From assembly GCA_008360955.1 (NCBI GenBank), contig LUCM01001550.1, positions 86,092 through 150,091 of the forward strand: a DNA stretch of 64,000 nt. Direction: 5' to 3'. Made by a program: the position numbers and the translations under genes. The first letter of the stretch is position 1, and the number at the start of each line of letters is the position of its first letter. Source of the DNA: Fasciolopsis buskii (Eukaryota > Platyhelminthes > Trematoda > Plagiorchiida > Fasciolidae). Positions 40,021-51,018 of this stretch are shown here, in pieces. The notes under the pieces are model-generated. The model was not told the origin of the DNA and ran no database searches. It saw only the letters and a list, made by a program, of their open reading frames with translations.

Positions 40021-40262
40021 CGTACCGGTAACTCCAGAATCCTGTGAGTCGTATGTTTTGGACAAGGGCAAATTGTTCTGGCCATAATTAAAACAAGCTC
40101 CCATTAGGTTTTCAGTCCACCGACCCATTGGTGACCAGTAGGACAAAACATTGCCCGTCTCGAACAGCAGAGAATTAGGAGTACTTAACTTGAAACTGAA
40201 AATTCATTGTCACCAACGGAATACTGTTAACGGCTCTTGCTGCACGTATCGTTTTGCGTCGT

Positions 40263-40405
40263 TCATAAATGCATCCATCCCAGAAGTCTAAGAACGTTAT
40301 TTACGTCTCTAGCTTCAAGAAAGTGAAATAAATCTGTTTTTTCGAAACCCGCAGCGTCCAGAATCAGACAACTCAAAAGATAACACATATTTTGAAAATT
40401 TCGGC
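40263..40405 (-). CDS. Possible exon, unknown protein
   Basis: The acceptor TGCTTGACAG opens a frame reading RNFQNMCYLLSCLILDAAGF then EKTDLFHFLEARDVNNVL to a TGA at 40263. The composition is coding-like. It could be a terminal exon, or end at a GTAAAT donor after EARD in phase 0. Its incoming phase 1 would accept the exon at 42118-42231 as an alternative to 39743-39816. No homologue is recognised. Confidence 0.3.
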
Positions 40406-40795
40406 CTGTCAAGCATTTAAAGGTTAAAAATGTGGCGTTTAGCCGTTTTTGGTGGTTTTTTAGTATCAAATGGTTTTCTGTTTTGTGAACTAGATTATAA
40501 TACATCAAAATATACGCTCAATCTACCGCATATCTTCGACCAGGCGGTTTAACTCAGTCGTGTAATGAAACTTTGCGGATCAGGAAACGCGTTAAGAAGA
40601 GTCAATGCTCTTTACAAATAGTTAGATTGCCGTTAGAAAAACAACCTATCGAAACATTTGTATTTCAGTAATTTCTTCTTAGTATACAACGAACAGTACA
40701 GTAAGAACTGAATAGCACCAATCAAAAACTTGGGCCGGCTAGCACATCAAATCCAAAAGTTTCGTACATAACCAAGTGACGGGAAACTTCGTTAA

Positions 40796-41305
40796 GTGAT
40801 TCACCATAAGACTGAAAAGAATCTACTCTGCGGAAATGCTAGAGCAAGAGCTGATGCTCGTTGGAGACACCGGAGAGACGTTATGGCGGAACAATTTAAG
40901 CAAGAAAACCCCGGGAAACCTCTAGGGGAATGTTTAAAAAGGGGTTTATTTTTTAGATTGCCATTAAATGGAGATACAGTCGATGGAATCTTAAGCCCAC
41001 CTTTGAGAACAGCATTTTTAACACGTTCCTTGCACCCACATTACGTTGCATGTTTCTCGGTGCTCCTGTTATCCAGATACCTAACAAGAACAGACTGTTG
41101 ATGTTGATTTTATCAGTGGCCATTTACTCGCTTCTATGCTTTGACGATACATCCTACGCAGGTCGAACAAGACGACGGCTATCTACCCGGATCAACGAGC
41201 ATCACCCAGTTGGTCTAGGCTGGGAACAAAGTGGGTCAACAAATGGCACTATCTCAGCCCAAGTAGTCGACATTGGGCTTAATCTGAATCTAGACGAGGC
41301 ATTCT
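40796..41305 (+). mobile_element. Penelope-like element, 3' part with GIY-YIG endonuclease remnant
   Basis: The plus frame starting at 40796 ends RGLFFRLPLNGDTVDGILSP then PLRTAFLTRS. This matches the linker between RT and endonuclease in Penelope-like elements (V-RLPF-GD---). In another frame (41050-41307) follow FLGAPVIQIPNKNRLL and DDTSYAGRTRRRLSTRINEH, the Y-x-GRT-R-L--R--EH core of a GIY-YIG endonuclease. The usual Cys pair before it is reduced to one Cys. The change of frame shows decay. The RT domain was not found upstream. Confidence 0.85.
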
Positions 41306-41309
41306 AGGA

Positions 41310-42117
41310 AGTATATTGCGTTTCCCTTGCTAAATGCAAGGGATTTCAGCTGCATGTACTGTCGATAGCTGAAGCTATGGGGGTCAGGAAGTGAACCCCT
41401 GGCCTCTGTTCGTCTAAAAACGTTTGTCCAGACATTTCAACTGTCATGGCTCACAGTTGACCGAGACCAAATGTATCGGTCACCTAGTCACCCAGGGACC
41501 ATGAGTTAACCAATTACGCCGCTGTGACAATTTGACGGACACAACCACCCATTCTTGACTAGTGATATTCATGTCGAGCTGCATGATCTGCTTTTATTTT
41601 ATCCCCCAGTGATGTGTAAATGCCATGAGAATGAATTAATAGAAAACAGTTATTTCGACAGACTGGTGTTCTGATTGTACGTTTACCATATATTTAGATT
41701 GCGATTTGTTTATCTTCGCATTTGCAATATTAATGAAGGTAAGAAGTCAGTTTTTGTACTTCATTTAATATATAATTTGCAATATGCTGCTTCCCCACCT
41801 GAGGACTTCGCTGCACGAAAGCCACGTATGTAGGTAACGCTACAATCCAATAGTTAACACCGCTAGGAGTCGTCGGTAGCGCATATCTGTCGTCACGCCG
41901 ATGGAATCTAACACGGGAATGAACGGCTGTTTGTCCAGGAAAATTTAGTCGCCAGATTATTCCAGTTGGGTGTTAACAGTTCGAGGAACGCCTAAACCGT
42001 ACGATATTTCTATTAACCGCTTCTGACGTTCCGCGGCCACGAACCGTAGGCCACTGCGACCAAATTCTTTGATGAATGACTCCGCTATCGGAAACTCTAA
42101 TTCCACAAGCGACTTAC
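41310..42117. other. Intron or spacer, nothing recognised
   Basis: Lies within the presumed intron between exons at 42118-42231 and 39743-39816. Part of it may belong to the 3' end of the Penelope-like element. Confidence 0.4.
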
Positions 42118-42231
42118 TTGTATGACCGCTCATAATGCTCATTACATCACTGTACAGAACTGAATCTATGTACGGCTTGGAATGTCCAAGTGACCTCAGC
42201 TGGAACTGAACGTCTATTATTACCAAAAGAT
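42118..42231 (-). CDS. Exon of the tandem-unit protein
   Basis: Acceptor ATCGCCAG and a perfect GTAAGT donor bound 114 bases, phase 1 in and phase 1 out. The peptide LLVIIDVQFQLRSLGHSKPY then IDSVLYSDVMSIMSGHT has the strand-plus-amphipathic form of the unit. Joining to 44522-44732 makes an Asp codon (VVTWE-D-LLVIIDV), which lines up with the ADENKITVTIHIDM part of 39343-39577. The frame also stays open past the donor to 41957 (FIKEFGRSGLRFVAAERQKR), so a longer exon form is possible. Confidence 0.55.
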
Positions 42232-42471
42232 CTGGCGATGCAGTACTAGTGTGCTAAGTACCATTATTTTTGCCAGTAATAATATTCACTTGCAACGGGA
42301 ATTTTGGTAGTATTGCTGCTATTGATATGTTAAAATTATTACTCATTTCAAGGATAAAACTGGCCGGATGAATGTTGTTCCATATTCTTTAACGGTAGCA
42401 GTAGTTCCGGTCTTATAAGTAATAGAATTACTTGTCATGCGAGTTATGTACTTATCGATAATATTTACTAC

Positions 42472-42637
42472 ACTGGCCAGATGGATAGGGTCGTGGCGTT
42501 TGAAAGTGGAGGTAGCGGGTTCGAATCTACCCACCGCTCGTCAACTTCCCCACTTGGCAACCATCTGTTGGCCGCGGCTCCTTTCTTTAAAATGATATAC
42601 ACTGTTATTTTATTAATAAAGGAAATAAAAGACAAAA
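42472..42637 (+). mobile_element. tRNA-derived SINE, family 1
   Basis: A-box-like TGGCCAGATGGATAGGG and B box GCGGGTTCGAATCT are followed by CCACCGCTCGTCAACTTCCC, CTGTTGGCCGCGGCTCC and a tail TGATATACACTGTTATTTTA with TTAATAAAGG repeats. It lies in the presumed intron between 44522-44732 and 42118-42231. Confidence 0.9.
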
Positions 42638-42649
42638 GAATTAGTAAAC

Positions 42650-43900
42650 CATGGACTGTCTAGTGCATTGTGAATAGTTGTAGTTCGAATATTTTGCGGC
42701 AAATTTTCATCCTTATCATTGTCTATTTGCTTAAATAACATTCACTTATTTACAGGTCACAATCTCTAGGTTGCACTCGATATGATCGGAAATCAGCATC
42801 AAAACACCAATGGATGTCTACCACTTAGCACTGACATCGACTGATTTGTCGTGCTATCCCGCATAGGCAACACAAGAGATTACTCTATGGTGTGAGTTAT
42901 TATAGAAACCATTTAGACATGAATTTTAGAACTGGACCAAAGCAAGAACAATTAGTATGTGTTGTCATGTGTGCTCCTGTTCGGTATCTGAAAACGGGAC
43001 TTACGGAAAAGTATCCATGAATCTTTTGCATAGAGACACTTTTTCTCCTTGCCTGTCGGAATAGACCCGGAAAAAAAGAAACTGAGTATTTTAGGAACAA
43101 TTGACACAAATTGAATAGAACAGCAAAAATATATCTCCTGGTAAGAATAATGAAATGTGCGATTACCTAATCAGCCCGATCTCCTCGGACGGAGACACGG
43201 TACAATTTCAATTAAATCCAGCCGAATCCTTCCTACTAAGTTCGGTTTTCTCCACCTCATGGGTGCATGCTCCCACAAGCACGCTTCATTTATGATATTT
43301 CCAGATAGAGATTGCAGTCAATTGTGAGTAGTATATGTGATTGGTGTTCGGGCACTACTGGCTGTCATTACGGACAACACGTGAACAAAATTAACTCGGT
43401 ACTTCTGAGTGACCTTAACTGGAACTGAAGGTACAGTAATAATATACCTCTTCCAATTGGAAGGTTCGGAATCAGACCCTATTTGCGATTGGGGATATGC
43501 GACGCGGAAAAACTCTAGTGGGGGCGAACCTGGAGTTTGGTGCTACTCGAGTATGGTGTTAATCACGGGTCGCCTAAGGACAAAAGAGCCCAAAGGACAG
43601 TCAGCCGGACTTTGTTCTTTTGTTTGTTGCATCACAGGATATTTGCACTGTCATAAGGGCGACTTATTATTCCAGGTAAGCAGTTCAACATTCAACTATT
43701 TGCCACACAAATCAAATGAAATTCACTACGGAAGTCCTTTGAAATTTGTTCAGTTATTCTATCCACTACCCTCGGAAAGTGACTGGCGAGGCAAATATAA
43801 TGATTGACAATAGGTTAATTGTTATGTGTCACACAAAAACTGGTACGTGTAACCAATGAATGTTCACCGATGCAATTTATGTCTCAGTTCCTTGTCCATG
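42650..43900. other. No supported gene
   Basis: A 132-codon plus frame at 43409-43807 has no recognisable domain and no splice support. The rest shows nothing. Confidence 0.35.
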
Positions 43901-43909
43901 ATAGCTCAG

Positions 43910-43985
43910 AGGCCTAGCATCTGTACGGCAGATGGAAGGTTGGCGATTCGATATGCTCCCGTGGCGTCGACCTTTGGATGCTTAG
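43910..43985 (+). mobile_element. tRNA-like segment, possible SINE head
   Basis: TGATAGCTCAGAGGCCTAGC fits a tRNA A box (TRGCNNAGYNGG), and GGCGATTCGATATGC about 40 bases later is a B-box-like sequence with two changes. The acceptor stem does not pair, so a functional tRNA is unlikely; it may be an old SINE of family 2. Confidence 0.35.
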
Positions 43986-44521
43986 TGCGCAAGCGGTTTT
44001 ACCAATCTAGATAGCTTTAGGATAGTTTGCCCACTGAATTTAACTGGGCACATCATTCACAATCTGAGTAGGGACAGTTGTCATATAAATTAATCTACAT
44101 AACTCGTTTCGTTTCTTTTTGCGCCTTCTCGCCCATTTTGTTAGTGGTAGTTTATGAATCTTTCTATAAACGTTTGCTAATTCAAAGCATGCCACTGTGG
44201 GGAATATTAATTAGTTCACATGAAGAGGTCACCGTTAACGAGTTGAACTCATCAAACAAAACGTGACTACTAGTAGCGATTTCGGTGGATTTCTTGAATG
44301 ACGTCCAAATCATGAGTTTAATCGATTTGCAATTGCCTTATATTTCTCCCTAAATCTACACGATAAAAAAATGCATTCCAACCAAATCAGGTAGCTTAGA
44401 GATTTGTGATTTTATCCTGACTACTATAAATTAGACAGGAGTTTACCTACATTCCCGTAAGTTTAAACCGAATGAACATCACTTGGGAATACAACTGTCA
44501 TGTAGCCGTACTATGCCTTAC

Positions 44522-44732
44522 CCTCCCAGGTGACGACCTCGTGACCGATTTCTTTTATACCGATCTTCGTTGGATGAAGTTNAATAAGGACTTGTTTTGT
44601 GTTCGCCAAAGTTCCGTTGTTCCTTGTCAGATAACTGGTAATGAACTCGTATATCGCATTGGACCCGGCAAGCCGTTTTTTCACTTCGAGAGAGCGAATT
44701 TTGTGGGATACATATTCATTGATGCTTTTCAT
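44522..44732 (-). CDS. Exon of the tandem-unit protein
   Basis: Acceptor TTCTCTTGTAG and donor GTAAGG enclose 211 bases, phase 0 in and phase 1 out. The peptide begins MKSINEYVSHKIRSLEVKKR, continues AGSNAIYEFITSYLTRNNGT and ends LHPTKIGIKEIGHEVVTWE. The end lines up with LHNFAEHVLVTDAGVKLADE of 39343-39577. It joins in phase to 46238-46323 upstream and 42118-42231 downstream. An ambiguous base (N at 44582) makes one codon NAA on this strand: Lys, Glu, Gln or stop. Confidence 0.6.
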
Positions 44733-45016
44733 CTACAAGAGAATTTATTGAAAATAGTGCTTTACTAACAAATAGGAAGCAGTAATTCTCTACTGGATTT
44801 TCGTTTGCTACGTTTGCACAAAGATTTGTCTGCAGATGTGATTCAGGAGAACAAATACTATGCATCATTAATTTTACTCGTAATTTGTTTTCCGTGGATA
44901 GAAAGATTAATAGGACCTAATGTGTCTTTAGATTTGGAGCAAATGGCGCCTTGATCTCCGTTTTCGTCAATCCAGATTACATACTTCTAAACTGCATCCC
45001 TCTAGTCACGACGAAT

Positions 45017-45044
45017 GTATATATATATATATATATATATATAT
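45017..45044. repeat. (TA)n microsatellite
   Basis: Uninterrupted TA run. Confidence 0.95.
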
Positions 45045-45240
45045 GCTTTATGCATTCATTTGGACGGCGTTTTGAATAGATCCATTGGAAACAAGAGTTA
45101 TCTCCTTCCTATCGTTCGTCCGGTCATTGCTCAGCTTTGCAATTCGGATCTCGGTGGGATTATCGAAGGCATTTGCATGAATCTAGCATGATCCGATGGT
45201 GCACACTTTTTCTGACCCGCCTCGAGGCTGCTTATTAGTT

Positions 45241-45405
45241 TTCCTTTTATCCTTTACTTATTTCTATAATGAACTAATGTACAGGGAGTCAGCCGCTGCC
45301 AACAGAGGGCTGCAGTGTGGAGAATTTGACAGGCGGTGGGTGGATCCAAACCCCCGACCTCCACGTCCAAATTCCAAGACCTTATCCGTTTGGCAACCGC
45401 CGTGT
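45241..45405 (-). mobile_element. tRNA-derived SINE, family 1
   Basis: Plus orientation: tail TTCCTTTTATCCTTTACTT, body CAGCCGCTGCCAACAGAGGG, then GACAGGCGGTGGGTGGATCC, AAACCCCCGACCTCCACG and CCAAGACCTTATCCGTTTGG, the reverse complement of the tRNA-like head. The B box is mutated (GGATCCAAAC). Confidence 0.85.
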
Positions 45406-45623
45406 GTCCAAAGACCAACCACGCTTCACTCTGTCTCCTCTTTGTTCGCCCACCCTGGGCATATGCATTTTCATTCGAGTTTGTACTTGGATCTGACTGG
45501 ATCTTATTCCTTCTCCACCTGTTCCAACTGACTAGAAACAATAGACTGCAATTACTAGTAATTTACTGGATTTCACCGTTGCAGATTGTTCCTTGGTACA
45601 GCATACGCTTTGTCAGCACCGAC

Positions 45624-45729
45624 GTTTGCCTGCTGATAACACGCATGTTCCAGTATACTCGCAGACAGACAAAAAACGAGCAGCACGATTTTTGTTTCCT
45701 CTGTGCCTTTCATATTGATTTGGAGTTCT
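45624..45729 (-). CDS. Weak candidate repeat-unit exon
   Basis: The frame reads ELQINMKGTEETKIVLLVFC then LSASILEH, a charged linker followed by a hydrophobic strand as in the other units. The acceptor follows TTTTGTCCTTCAACAAG and the donor is GTCGGT. Its phases (2 in, 0 out) do not fit between 46238-46323 and 44522-44732, which already join directly, so it may be a skipped or dead unit. Confidence 0.22.
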
Positions 45730-45779
45730 CTTGTTGAAGGACAAAATGTAAATTTGAGTATCACTGTTTGCAACAACTT

Positions 45780-46237
45780 GTATTCAACACTGAGTGCTAC
45801 AAATCACCCGGACCGAGAACGAGCCAAATTTTCCGTTATTGACTAGCGGTACCGAATCGTCGATTTTCCTCGGTCCCGGACAATCTCTGTTTTGTCAGCC
45901 ATGTCACATGCCATTTTCAATCGCTGTTTCTGTTTCAGCCTCAAAACCATCTGCTGACATTTTTAGACATATTTTAATAAAATTTTAGTTTACTCAAAAT
46001 GTCCTAGATGCCATGTGAACAGAAAATCAGACTACCCGACACTTTTGAACATGCGAGTCAACGATGTCTATGTTGGTATACCTCAGGAGTTGAAAACGTA
46101 TAGGTTGTACAACTGCGGTTTCGCCCCTAAAGTATGGTCCATGTCATTCAAAGCGAGTCTGACTGAATTTAGCCGGATGCTTTGTCAAGGAAATGTATTG
46201 AGAAATAAATGCACAAATGCATAAATTGTTCACTTAC
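45780..46237. other. Intron, nothing recognised
   Basis: Part of the presumed intron between 46238-46323 and 44522-44732. Confidence 0.4.
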
Positions 46238-46323
46238 TGTTTCCATAATATGAGTGGAAACATTTTCCGTCATCTGTTGCAAGTGCGTTTTATTTGTGAG
46301 CATTGTGTACGTCATTTTGAGGT
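46238..46323 (-). CDS. Exon of the tandem-unit protein
   Basis: The acceptor has a strong tract (CTTTTTTTCTATTTCTCAAATGCAG, shown in two parts: CTTTTTTTCTATTTC and TCAAATGCAG) and the donor is GTAAGT; 86 bases, phase 1 in and phase 0 out. The peptide LKMTYTMLTNKTHLQQMTEN then VSTHIMET continues the strand of the exon just upstream (VDICVVV-H-LKM) and parallels ITVTIHIDMTSILLKKPDLF of 39343-39577. The intron before it would be only 46 bases, a size known in trematode genes. Confidence 0.58.
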
Positions 46324-46369
46324 CTGCATTTGAGAAATAGAAAAAAAGTGTTGGTGTGTCTCACATCAC

Positions 46370-46500
46370 GCACAACAACACAAATGTCAACAGTTGGCTG
46401 GTTTAGAGGTATTTTGTCAACAAATTTATTCTGTGAAATATTTTCCAAACGTTTGAACAACTCCGCTATTCCTTTTACTTGGCCATTGATCACCGGTTTG
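46370..46500 (-). CDS. Exon of the tandem-unit protein
   Basis: The frame contains KPVINGQVKGIAELFKRLEN then ISQNKFVDKIPLNQPTVDIC, with clear coding character. The donor chosen (GTGATG after C) is weak but gives phase 1, which lets it join the exon at 46238-46323. The 5' border is approximate: several AG sites lie between 46493 and 46510, none with a strong pyrimidine tract. Confidence 0.5.
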
Positions 46501-46514
46501 CTGCACCCTTGACT

Positions 46515-48132
46515 GACAGCTCTTCAGTTTTAGTTACCGGCTAGAGATTTCGGTATTTCAAAATAATTCGAAATTGAATTTTATCTCATTTCCCAGGAAA
46601 CATGGTTAGGCCCTATCATGTAATTTCACTTAACTTTGAACTCCAGTTGATGCTCGACTGCTACGTAATTTTACTCTTTATTGGTTTGCTTCGACATCGA
46701 ATTTTCAGTGGGTCTCTTTATCTTAAATTCGCTCTTGTTTGCGAAGATATCAGACTGTGACTGACGTGGTTAAACACAATACAAAAGTATCGATGCATAA
46801 TTTATATCCCGAAAGGTTTTCCAGTGTTCTGCCAAAGGTGAACAGGACAAATTGCGTATAATGTGAGGAAAAAATTTCTGTCATTGTTCATGGATTAGTT
46901 ATTTCTACACACTTTCTTTCGGTGAGTTACCCGATATAATCAATGATTTCTTGCAGAGAAAGTTTTGTGCTTCAAGATAAGTCATCCCTACTCGCCAGTT
47001 GCGCATCCATAATTCTGAAGTCGTCAAAGACGACCAACAAATTTGGATGATCTTCTAAATTTTGGTACATAAGCTCGACCGGAACGTTGTACCATCTCAG
47101 TCTCGGTTTGTGCGCTCTCGAACGTCAATAGAGTTGCATCTGACGCTTGTTTCTCCGTACGATTAGTCTAGTGAACCCTCGACATCTATATCTTCGATTC
47201 GTTTGGTTGATTGCCTATTGTCATGCTCCAGCTAAAGCGATGACTCGAAATGCTAATGTTGAATCGAACACCATTCTTTGTGCCCCATCCTAGTGCCCAG
47301 AGATTTGCTTCTATTATTCTCTACTTTAAACGTGGTTCTATTATTTTGTCGAAATCTAAACCGATTAGACCCGACAGTTAATCGAGCTGCCACAAAATTG
47401 ACGCGTCACAATCTGAAAGATGGTTTTCACATTTTAGAACTTTTCTGTACTGTGAACATTGTAGATACAAACTGGCCAATCATGGATGAATGAAACATCG
47501 GTAAACACGAACATGGGGCTGCGCGAATTGTTGAGGTTATTCGATGTTCATTTCCAAAAGCGAAATTAACAATCCAACTTCGTGTCGTGAAACATACCCA
47601 CCGTAAATTAGAATACACAAGGTAAGGTACTTCGTCAATTTGATGGTATGGTCATAGTAAGTTTACCAGTCCCCGTCCTTGCAAAGATTCACACGGGTGG
47701 TCTCCAAACGGATTCCATGAAACTGTTATTGAACTCCTTATATTTGGCATATTCCCCTTTCAATGACTATTTCCCTTCAGTAAAATAAGGATAGAAGCAG
47801 CCTTCCTGGTCCGAGGACTAGGTAAGACTGTTCCAATCATTCGGCTGCTTTCCTTGAATGAATCCGAAAACTAAATCTATCTGATTTGAAATACCAATAA
47901 CTTGACGCGCCCCGATTGAAAAGTGAGCAAAAATGGTTAGTTAGTTTTTGTTTGATCTAACCACTAGGCACACAGACACACACACACTTCACCAGTTTTA
48001 TATTCTTCAGTTATCAATATAATCTGATCAAAATCATGTCTGATAAGGCCGTTCAACCGAGCTAAACAATAACTAGCATGCAGAAATAAAGCTGTTTGTG
48101 GTTTTTTTAAGTTTCCATGGTTTCTGGCTTAC
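46515..48132. other. Intron or spacer, nothing recognised
   Basis: No splice-bounded frame stood out. A missing exon is likely here, since 48133-48278 leaves in phase 0 while no acceptor of 46370-46500 takes phase 0. Confidence 0.35.
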
Positions 48133-48278
48133 TCTCAGTAAAATTTGGCAATGGTTCATCTCAAAGAATCCCCCACTTGTGATTGTTAAATTTGATATTT
48201 TAATGCATTTTCTAATAAAGCTTGATGACATGGATAGGAATTTTTCCCACAAGGTCTCAACTGGAGCCACAGGATGAC
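48133..48278 (-). CDS. Exon of the tandem-unit protein
   Basis: Acceptor CACCGTCTCAG and donor GTAAGC bound 146 bases, phase 1 in and phase 0 out. The peptide reads HPVAPVETLWEKFLSMSSSF, IRKCIKISNLTITSGGFFEM then NHCQILLR. It joins in phase to the exon at 49591-49773, making an Arg codon. Confidence 0.5.
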
Positions 48279-48289
48279 CTGAGACGGTG

Positions 48290-49590
48290 CTGAATTAGTC
48301 TTAATCGACCGGTGAAAAAGCGAAACTATCTCACGTCAACCCAACAAATTTTTCCCCGATTCTTGTGTGGGTACATCCTGTCTGCCTAGAGTAGAGTACC
48401 GGAACTGTTGACTGAACTAGTCGAATGGTGAATTGATACTCACGACAGTCAAGGGATGTCATGTGACTGAACACTACAGTCTAAATTACCAGCGGTCTCT
48501 TTTGCCACTTGTCATTTATGTTAATTCGTTGTACCCAGTATTCTAGTCAAAAATCAACGCAGCTGAGGTGACACGGCACTAGTTACATCAATTGTCAATT
48601 TGAGTGTAAATGACGAAACATGAAGTCAAGTAATAACGACAGACCAAATCAGCCAGCAGAATAAACGATCAATGAGTGTTTGTCAAACGATACCACTATA
48701 ATCCATCTGATTTTGACTAATAATGGAGCATTTGTGTCTGTTCTATTTGGTTCTTCTTAGTAAATTCGAGCGGGTATGGGATATAGTGCTCTGGGGATCG
48801 ATTAGATTGTTAATTCACAAGTGGAACATGGAAATGATTTCTATTCCGTTTTCTCTATCTTGAAACAGTTTAGTTGTAAACCAGTGTCATTCTGACCAGA
48901 TGATTGTGTTCTCTACGATTCCATGCTTTTCTAGTTCACGTTTGCACTCGTTTACCAAAGTTTTGCCAATACGACACCATTTGTTTAAGCCCATTTAGGC
49001 AACACTTGAGAAAATCGAATGAATCGATACAAATGCAAATTCTATAGCTAGGCTGTGCTACGTTTTATCTTAAATGCCAATAGGGATAGGGTTTTTTTCG
49101 GTCTCCGTGGGGCCACCGTCCCTAAACTGGCAGTTGAGTCCGGTGTAAGAAAATCTAAAACTCCAAAGGTCCGAATGTGTCCAATTGCTATTAATTTTAA
49201 ATTAATCCTAACTTTCGTTTTGTCTGATACCGAATCCGAGTGCCGTTCAATCAAATCCCGGGTTAATTCATAAACAAATAGAAATTTTGCATAAACATCA
49301 AGCAAACATTAAATTCAATCACAGATTGAAATTCGGCACAAAACTAATCCACGAATAACCACACGAGTTTCATTCAGGTCAATTGCAAAACACTATCAGG
49401 TGTTCGGCCAGAACACAGGCGAGCTCCATCCAGAACGAACTTTTAGCCTAATATGTAATTATCTGTAGATTATTGACAGTTGGAGTAGTCAAATCAGTTT
49501 CACTGACCTGTGCATAAAGTTAAGAAGAATGACTGATTCTACATTTCGTACACAGAAGTAAAGCATGAAATTAGAAGAAACCAATCTTAC
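48290..49590. other. Intron or spacer, nothing recognised
   Basis: Frames of 72-85 codons on both strands at 49048-49305 have no splice or motif support. Confidence 0.35.
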
Positions 49591-49773
49591 GGATTAGAAC
49601 AACAGGTCTCAGGCTAAAAGTATAACAAGTGTTCAAGTATGCCTTATCCAGTATGTGGCCGTATGTGTTGCGACCAAGCATTCCAATGATCTCACAAAGG
49701 GGCTGGCGACGTAGGTGATCGAAGAAGCGGTGTCCCATTGGGGTGACGCCTGGAGAATACCGGACGTTCACAG
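49591..49773 (-). CDS. Exon of the tandem-unit protein
   Basis: Acceptor TTAAACAG and a good GTAAGA donor bound 183 bases, phase 1 in and phase 1 out. The peptide VNVRYSPGVTPMGHRFFDHL, RRQPLCEIIGMLGRNTYGHI then LDKAYLNTCYTFSLRPVVLI looks coding throughout. It joins in phase with 51655-51787 upstream and 48133-48278 downstream. A further possible exon at about 49992-50056 (minus; reads FHMAREFLDVYLGGGEE) could lie between. Confidence 0.48.
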
Positions 49774-49991
49774 CTGTTTAACTCTCATGTATCAGGAAAA
49801 AAAATTCATAGAAAGTGATTATCGCATCCACGTGTTCGGTGTAAAGTCATCGGTTTGTCTCCTGTTTTCAGCACAGGTTTCGGTTGGCAATGAGTTCATG
49901 TAAAACTTACCAACAGGCGGAATATCCCTCAATTAGCTAGTCCCATAGTAAAAAACCTCTTAGTCTAGTTAAATTGGATAAAATCGGAAAC

Positions 49992-50056
49992 GTACCAATT
50001 ACGTTCCTCTCCTCCACCAAGGTACACATCGAGGAATTCGCGCGCCATATGGAACC
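49992..50056 (-). CDS. Weak candidate exon
   Basis: An acceptor (CACATGAAACAG) after a C-rich tract opens the frame FHMAREFLDVYLGGGEERN, which reads like protein. Its incoming phase 2 does not match the upstream exon at 51655-51787 (phase 1). A longer reading in another frame (50160 down, SDLVQILCELSKADNF) also exists, so the structure is unresolved. Confidence 0.25.
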
Positions 50057-50716
50057 TGTTTCATGTGAGGGTGTACGGCAGGAACGGGCATCTAGACTAC
50101 CGTTGGCACAGAAATTGTCAGCTTTAGACAGCTCACATAAAATTTGAACTAAATCACTTTGAAACAAAAATAGTCTGACTTGTTCCAAAACGGGATTAGC
50201 AACAACAAATACGCATTGGATTGACAAAATCATTTAAAAAGAGAATCTATTAATTCATCATCGGTGAAAACAAAAAGAAAAAATCCGTTATTTTATAGAA
50301 ACTGATTCTTTCGTAGTAGTATTGTGTGGAAACCTGATTTTTGTGGTCGGAATGCCCGCGAGAAAAAGTGACAGTAATTTTCCCCCATGAAGATTTGCAG
50401 AGCTACGGGAAAATGGGACCGGACACGGCAGATTTTCCGACAATCTGCTTACAAGCATTGCTACTTGTGGGTGTTCGGAGTATTAGCGGAAAGTTCAAGT
50501 TATTCATCGATCGGTTGGGTTGAGAGACCGTCATCTCAGTCGTCATTCAGCGTCATCGGGTGCCTAACTAAATCTCGCGGATGAGGGCAGATTGCTGTTC
50601 AACTTTTTGCTCAACGGGTAAATGAACAAGGAAGTTTAAAAAAAAGTAGATCACTGGCCTAGGAGTACCCAATGGGGAATTTCTGTAAATGTCCAGTGAT
50701 TAAAGCATTAAAATTA

Positions 50717-50885
50717 CTAGTATTCTTTGACTTTCAATTCCTTTATTATTGAAATAACGATGTCCATCATCGTGTTCAGATAAGTGGGCACAACCGACAC
50801 GATACTGTCATATGGCGAAGTTGACCGGATGCCGGAAGATGTGAACATAATATCTTTAGACTGAGAAGCTATGATGTTAACCGCT
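50717..50885 (-). mobile_element. tRNA-derived SINE, family 1, degraded
   Basis: Minus orientation reads CCGGCATCCGGTCAACTTCG, a decayed body, then GATGATGGACATCGTTATTT and CAATAATAAAGGAATTG. This matches the body and tail of the copies at 56257-56417 and 42472-42637. The tRNA-like head is barely recognisable. An ORF over it (50717-50947) is therefore not evidence of a gene. Confidence 0.7.
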
Positions 50886-50994
50886 TGAGAATCGCATGCA
50901 AACGCTACAATGCTGAAGTCAAAGGGACACGGCGTGTTATTCAACACGTACGGGTTTCCTTAAATTAACGGGTCCAGGAAAACAAATTTGATAC

Positions 50995-51018
50995 ATATAT
51001 ATATATATATATATATTG
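50995..51018. repeat. (TA)n microsatellite
   Basis: TA run 165 bases left of the inverted repeat. Confidence 0.95.

Noticed and set aside
43409..43807. 132-codon plus ORF
   Set aside because: No motif or splice support, although its start shares about 20 bases with the region at 42190 by eye.
43910..43985. Functional tRNA gene
   Set aside because: A box is good but the B box is mutated and no acceptor stem forms.
44472..44768. 98-codon plus-strand frame
   Set aside because: It is the antisense of exon 44522-44732, whose phases fit the neighbouring exons on the minus strand.
50717..50947. Minus ORF resembling a VWA-type fold (FSIVAFACDSQAVNI)
   Set aside because: Its second half is the body and tail of a family 1 SINE, so the ORF is not evidence of a domain.
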